This document shows, one piece after another, positions 40,627-43,329 of a stretch of 43,329 nt of DNA. The stretch lies in assembly GCF_004348345.1 (NCBI RefSeq), contig NZ_SMJZ01000060.1:1-43329 (forward strand), read 5' to 3'. The translations under genes and the position numbers were made by a program. Source of the DNA: Nonomuraea longispora (GTDB lineage: Bacteria > Actinomycetota > Actinomycetes > Streptosporangiales > Streptosporangiaceae). Each line of letters opens with the position of its first letter. Positions within the stretch are counted from its first letter, which is position 1. A model generated the notes under the pieces. That model searched no databases, had not been told where the DNA came from, and worked only from the letters and a program-made list of their open reading frames with translations.

Positions 40627-42459
40627 TCAGCGCGTCACCGGGTCCGGCGGTATCGCCGCGGCGTCCTCCGCGGGGACGGGGACGCCGATCCGGATCTCGC
40701 CGACACAGGCCGTCCCGCCGTCCAGCGTGCGCAGGCGCACCTCGCCGCCGCCGCCCCGGACGGGAGCGAAGGTCCAGCCGAATCCGCTGCCGGCCCGGAC
40801 CGCGGCCGTGCCGTCGCCGAGCCGCACCGACAGCTCGGTGGACTTCGGGTTGAGGTAGCCGACCTGCACCGTCCACTCCCCGGCCCTCACCGGGGCGGGA
40901 AGACGCAGGCGCGTCTCCTTGCCCGAGATCCGGGTGCAGCCGTCCCGCTGGGGGATCCTGACTCCGCTGATGACCACCGGCCGCAACCGGCCCTGGCCGT
41001 CGAAGGCCAGGGGCCTGGGCACCGGGCCGGTCAGCCGCCGGGTCCAGGTGACCGGCTGCGCCGCCAGCGGGCCGAGGAGCTTGGAGACGCGGGCGTAGTC
41101 GTAGAAGAACATCGCGTGGGCGACCTTGCCCGGGACGTGGGCGTCGAGGATGACCGAGCCGGACGGCACCCGCTTGAGCGCCAGCCGGGCCGTCTCGACG
41201 TAGCTCCTGACCTGGTCGCCCAGCGGCAGCCGGGCGTACGCGGCGGCGGACCAGAGCGAACCGGCGGCGATCAGCGCCCCGAGCGGGATCCAGGCGTGCC
41301 GGAGCCTCGGCAGCGGGCGCAGCCACGGGCGCTCCTCGCCGCGCAGCGGCAGGAAGGCCAGCCCGATCACGAGGGCGAGCACGCTCGCCGTCGAGGAGAC
41401 GTACCGCAGCTCAAGGCCGCCGAGGTCGGGCCCGAGCTGGACGATCCGCCCGATCGCGACGGGCACCACGTCGGCGAGCAGGAAATACGCCAGCAGCGTC
41501 AGCCAGGCCAGCCAGGCCGTCCGCCGGTATCGCACGGACGCCGCGACCACCGCCACCGCGACGGCGAGCCCGGCCCAGACCAGCGCCTGCGGGGTGGCGG
41601 CGATGGCGTAGTCGTCGCCGATCGGCTGCCACGCCCACGGCCCGCCCAACGCCGTGGACACCAGGGAGGTCAGCAGCTGCCACGTGAAGCCGGCGGCCGT
41701 CGCCGGGTCGGGCAGCGCCGGCCGTACCGCGTCGTTGGTGAGCGTCACCGAGGCGGAGAGCCGCTGGAAGAAGATCGCGGCGTAGATCGCGATCAGGGTG
41801 AGGTAGAGCAGCCACGCCGGCCTGCGGTCCGCGCGCGGGAACCAGCCGAGCGTCAGCACGAACGCCAGCAGCAGGATGAACGGCGCCTTGACGAAGAACG
41901 CCATGGCCAGCACGGTCCACGCCGCGGCGGCCACCGCGTGCCTGAAACGCCCGCTGCGCACGTAGAGCACGTGCGAGCCGAGCGCCATCGGCAACGCGAC
42001 CTGGAACGGCAGGGTCTCCACCACCACCGCCCACCACGACAGAGCGGAGAGCGTCATCGGCGTCAGCAGGTAGAACGCCAGCGGCACCAGGATGGCCGGG
42101 CGAGGCCCGAACAGCACGTGCAGCAGCCGCAGCAGCGCGAGTCCGGCGGCGGCCAGCAGCCCGATCGTGACGGTGTGGGCGAGCAGGTCGTTGTAGACGC
42201 CGAGCCGGCCCATCACCCAGTGGATCGCGAACGGCCCGGGCATCAGATGCCCGAAGTCGACGCGCATCAGGTAGTCCCACGACAGGCCCTGTTCGAGGCC
42301 GCGGGCGATGAAGTGGAAGTCGTCCTGACGGAAGTACGTCCGGCGTACCAGGGCGAACTTCCAGATGAGCTGAACGGCGATCATGGCGATCCCCGCGGCC
42401 AGCACGGCGTCCTCGCGTCCGGCGGAGCGGGCCCGCGCCGTAGTACCGATCGTCGTCAC
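40627..42459 (-). CDS. GT-C-type polytopic membrane glycosyltransferase-like protein
   Basis: 610 residues with about 11 membrane helices and a C-terminal extracytoplasmic domain of about 190 residues rich in beta strands (VSGVRIPQRDGCTRISGKE is not found as one block; RPVVISGVRIPQRDGCTRIS is). An acidic pair in the first loop, RRTYFRQDDFHFIARGLEQG, is where GT-C enzymes place catalytic Asp residues. These enzymes use polyprenyl-phosphate sugars outside the membrane. GTG 42459 is chosen, with GGAGG 6 bases upstream. It is divergent from the next membrane protein across 79 bp. A role in wall glycan or secondary polymer glycosylation is likely. The acceptor is unknown. Confidence 0.8.
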   Translation of the reverse strand: MTTIGTTARARSAGREDAVLAAGIAMIAVQLIWKFALVRRTYFRQDDFHFIARGLEQGLSWDYLMRVDFGHLMPGPFAIHWVMGRLGVYNDLLAHTVTIGLLAAAGLALLRLLHVLFGPRPAILVPLAFYLLTPMTLSALSWWAVVVETLPFQVALPMALGSHVLYVRSGRFRHAVAAAAWTVLAMAFFVKAPFILLLAFVLTLGWFPRADRRPAWLLYLTLIAIYAAIFFQRLSASVTLTNDAVRPALPDPATAAGFTWQLLTSLVSTALGGPWAWQPIGDDYAIAATPQALVWAGLAVAVAVVAASVRYRRTAWLAWLTLLAYFLLADVVPVAIGRIVQLGPDLGGLELRYVSSTASVLALVIGLAFLPLRGEERPWLRPLPRLRHAWIPLGALIAAGSLWSAAAYARLPLGDQVRSYVETARLALKRVPSGSVILDAHVPGKVAHAMFFYDYARVSKLLGPLAAQPVTWTRRLTGPVPRPLAFDGQGRLRPVVISGVRIPQRDGCTRISGKETRLRLPAPVRAGEWTVQVGYLNPKSTELSVRLGDGTAAVRAGSGFGWTFAPVRGGGGEVRLRTLDGGTACVGEIRIGVPVPAEDAAAIPPDPVTR

Positions 42460-42538
42460 CCCGTCCTCCTGCTCGGAAGGGTAACGAGGCGGGTGATGTT
42501 GGGGAATGCCCGTTGTGCGGTTGTGATGTCATATCGGG

Positions 42539-43329
42539 ATGCCTTGTACCCTTCGCGGTACCTTTCGCGCCGGCCCGGCCGCCGCGCTGCTCGGGCTCGC
42601 CCTGGGATGCCTGACTCTCGGTCCCGCGCTGGGCCCGGGGTTCGTCCTGGTGCAGGACATGGTGTTCGTGCCGGATCCGGTGTTCACCCGCTTCACCTTC
42701 GGGCTCGCCGGGAGCGCACCCCGGGTGGTGCCGAGCGACGCGGTGGTCACGGCGCTGTCCTGGGTGCTGCCGGCCGAGGTGGTGCAGAAGGTGATCCTGC
42801 TGGGCGTGTTCGTGCTGGGGTGCTCGGGCGCGGCGCTGCTCGTGCCGTCGCGACGGCTCACGCCCCGGCTGGTGGCCGGGACGTTCTACGTGTGGAATCC
42901 GTACGTGGCCGAGCGGCTGCTGATGGGGCAGTGGGCGCTGCTGCTCGGGTACGCGGCGCTGCCGTGGGTGGTGCGGGCGACCGGCTCGGCCCGCCGGTCG
43001 GCGGTGGCGATGACGCCCGCGGCGGCCGGGGGGTTCGCGGCCATGGCGATCACCGCGCTGACGGCGCTTCCGCTGGCCGTGCTCCGGGAGGGCCGCACGC
43101 CCTGGACGGCGCGGGTGGCGCGGGTCGCGCCGGTGGTGGCGGTGCTGGCCGGGTTCAGCCTGCCCTGGCTGGTGCCCACGCTGTTGCGGCCAGGCGTGCT
43201 GACCGGTGACGCGACGGGGGTGGAGGCGTTCGCCGCCCGTGCGGACGGGCCGTTCGGCGCGGTGGGGAGCCTGCTGTCGCTGGGCGGGATCTGGAACGCG
43301 CAGGCCGTGCCGGTGGGATACGACACGGT
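42539..43329 (+). CDS. Polytopic membrane protein, possible GT-C transferase (C-terminus outside window)
   Basis: Open from ATG 42539 to the right edge, 263 codons seen. The first helix is followed by an external loop with FVLVQDMVFVPDPVFTRFTF, then several helices and the block FYVWNPYVAERLLMGQWALL with LGYAALPWVVRA. WNPYVAERLLMGQ is a block I associate with large actinobacterial membrane proteins thought to be GT-C transferases acting on wall arabinan-like or other glycans; the acidic first loop agrees. The ribosome site before the ATG is weak. Divergent arrangement with the other GT-C-like gene suggests a linked glycosylation function. Confidence 0.7.
   Translation, partial: MPCTLRGTFRAGPAAALLGLALGCLTLGPALGPGFVLVQDMVFVPDPVFTRFTFGLAGSAPRVVPSDAVVTALSWVLPAEVVQKVILLGVFVLGCSGAALLVPSRRLTPRLVAGTFYVWNPYVAERLLMGQWALLLGYAALPWVVRATGSARRSAVAMTPAAAGGFAAMAITALTALPLAVLREGRTPWTARVARVAPVVAVLAGFSLPWLVPTLLRPGVLTGDATGVEAFAARADGPFGAVGSLLSLGGIWNAQAVPVGYDT

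Noticed and set aside
40561..43209. 882-codon plus-strand frame across the GT-C-like gene
   Set aside because: It is antisense to an obvious polytopic membrane protein and is extremely Arg/Gln/Gly-rich.
1..43329. CRISPR arrays, insertion sequences, prophage or integrase sites
   Set aside because: No regularly spaced identical repeats, transposase or integrase motifs or long terminal inverted repeats were seen on either strand.

Overview
The window is GC-rich actinobacterial chromosome. Third codon positions are almost all G or C, GTG and TTG starts are frequent, and the conserved block prfB, ftsE, ftsX, smpB, ssrA is present. The large NAD-glutamate dehydrogenase, the tmRNA tag beginning ANSK, lipobox proteins and the overall style fit the Streptosporangiales (a Nonomuraea- or Streptosporangium-like genome). 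That placement is inference from gene content, not a phylogeny. No insertion sequence, CRISPR array, prophage or tRNA gene was seen.

Layout. 1-2003: a secreted Gln/Asn/Asp-rich repeat protein (cut by the left edge) and a DUF4142 protein, divergent from an ECF sigma factor and a very short zinc-binding anti-sigma factor. 2087-7803: tryptophan 2,3-dioxygenase and NAD-glutamate dehydrogenase. 8111-15558: a lipoprotein, then prfB, a small zinc-ribbon membrane protein, ftsEX, smpB, a penicillin-binding-protein-like lipoprotein whose three catalytic motifs are all lost, a run of RNA hairpins, and the tmRNA gene with a clear terminator. 15590-17698: a tightly overlapping phospholipid-type operon on the minus strand (CDP-alcohol phosphatidyltransferase, CDP-diglyceride synthase, acyltransferase, and a 59-residue methyltransferase remnant), divergent from an MFS transporter across a region with two matching palindromes.

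19616-31930 is an exopolysaccharide locus of the Wzx/Wzy type: an initiating sugar-phosphate transferase, a Wzy-like polymerase or ligase, a MurJ/Wzx-like flippase, a polysaccharide deacetylase, two GT4 glycosyltransferases, a Wzz-like chain-length protein without kinase, and a FemAB/CelD-like acyltransferase. Most are linked by 4-base stop/start overlaps. They are followed by a convergent GH26-like hydrolase whose reading frame runs 436 bases antisense into the last glycosyltransferase, and by an ATP-grasp ligase overlapping an FAD/NAD(P) oxidoreductase. The last two suggest a non-sugar substituent is made for, or attached to, the polymer.

31999-43329: a secreted GEVED-domain protein, a secreted PLC/GDPD-like phosphodiesterase, a decayed OmpA-like gene, an HtrA-type lipoprotein protease, an acyl-CoA synthetase, a proline-rich membrane protein, a tandem (FadE34-like) acyl-CoA dehydrogenase, and two divergent polytopic membrane proteins, the second cut by the right edge. 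The acyl-CoA synthetase and acyl-CoA dehydrogenase genes each carry a matching 15-bp palindrome just upstream and are probably co-regulated.
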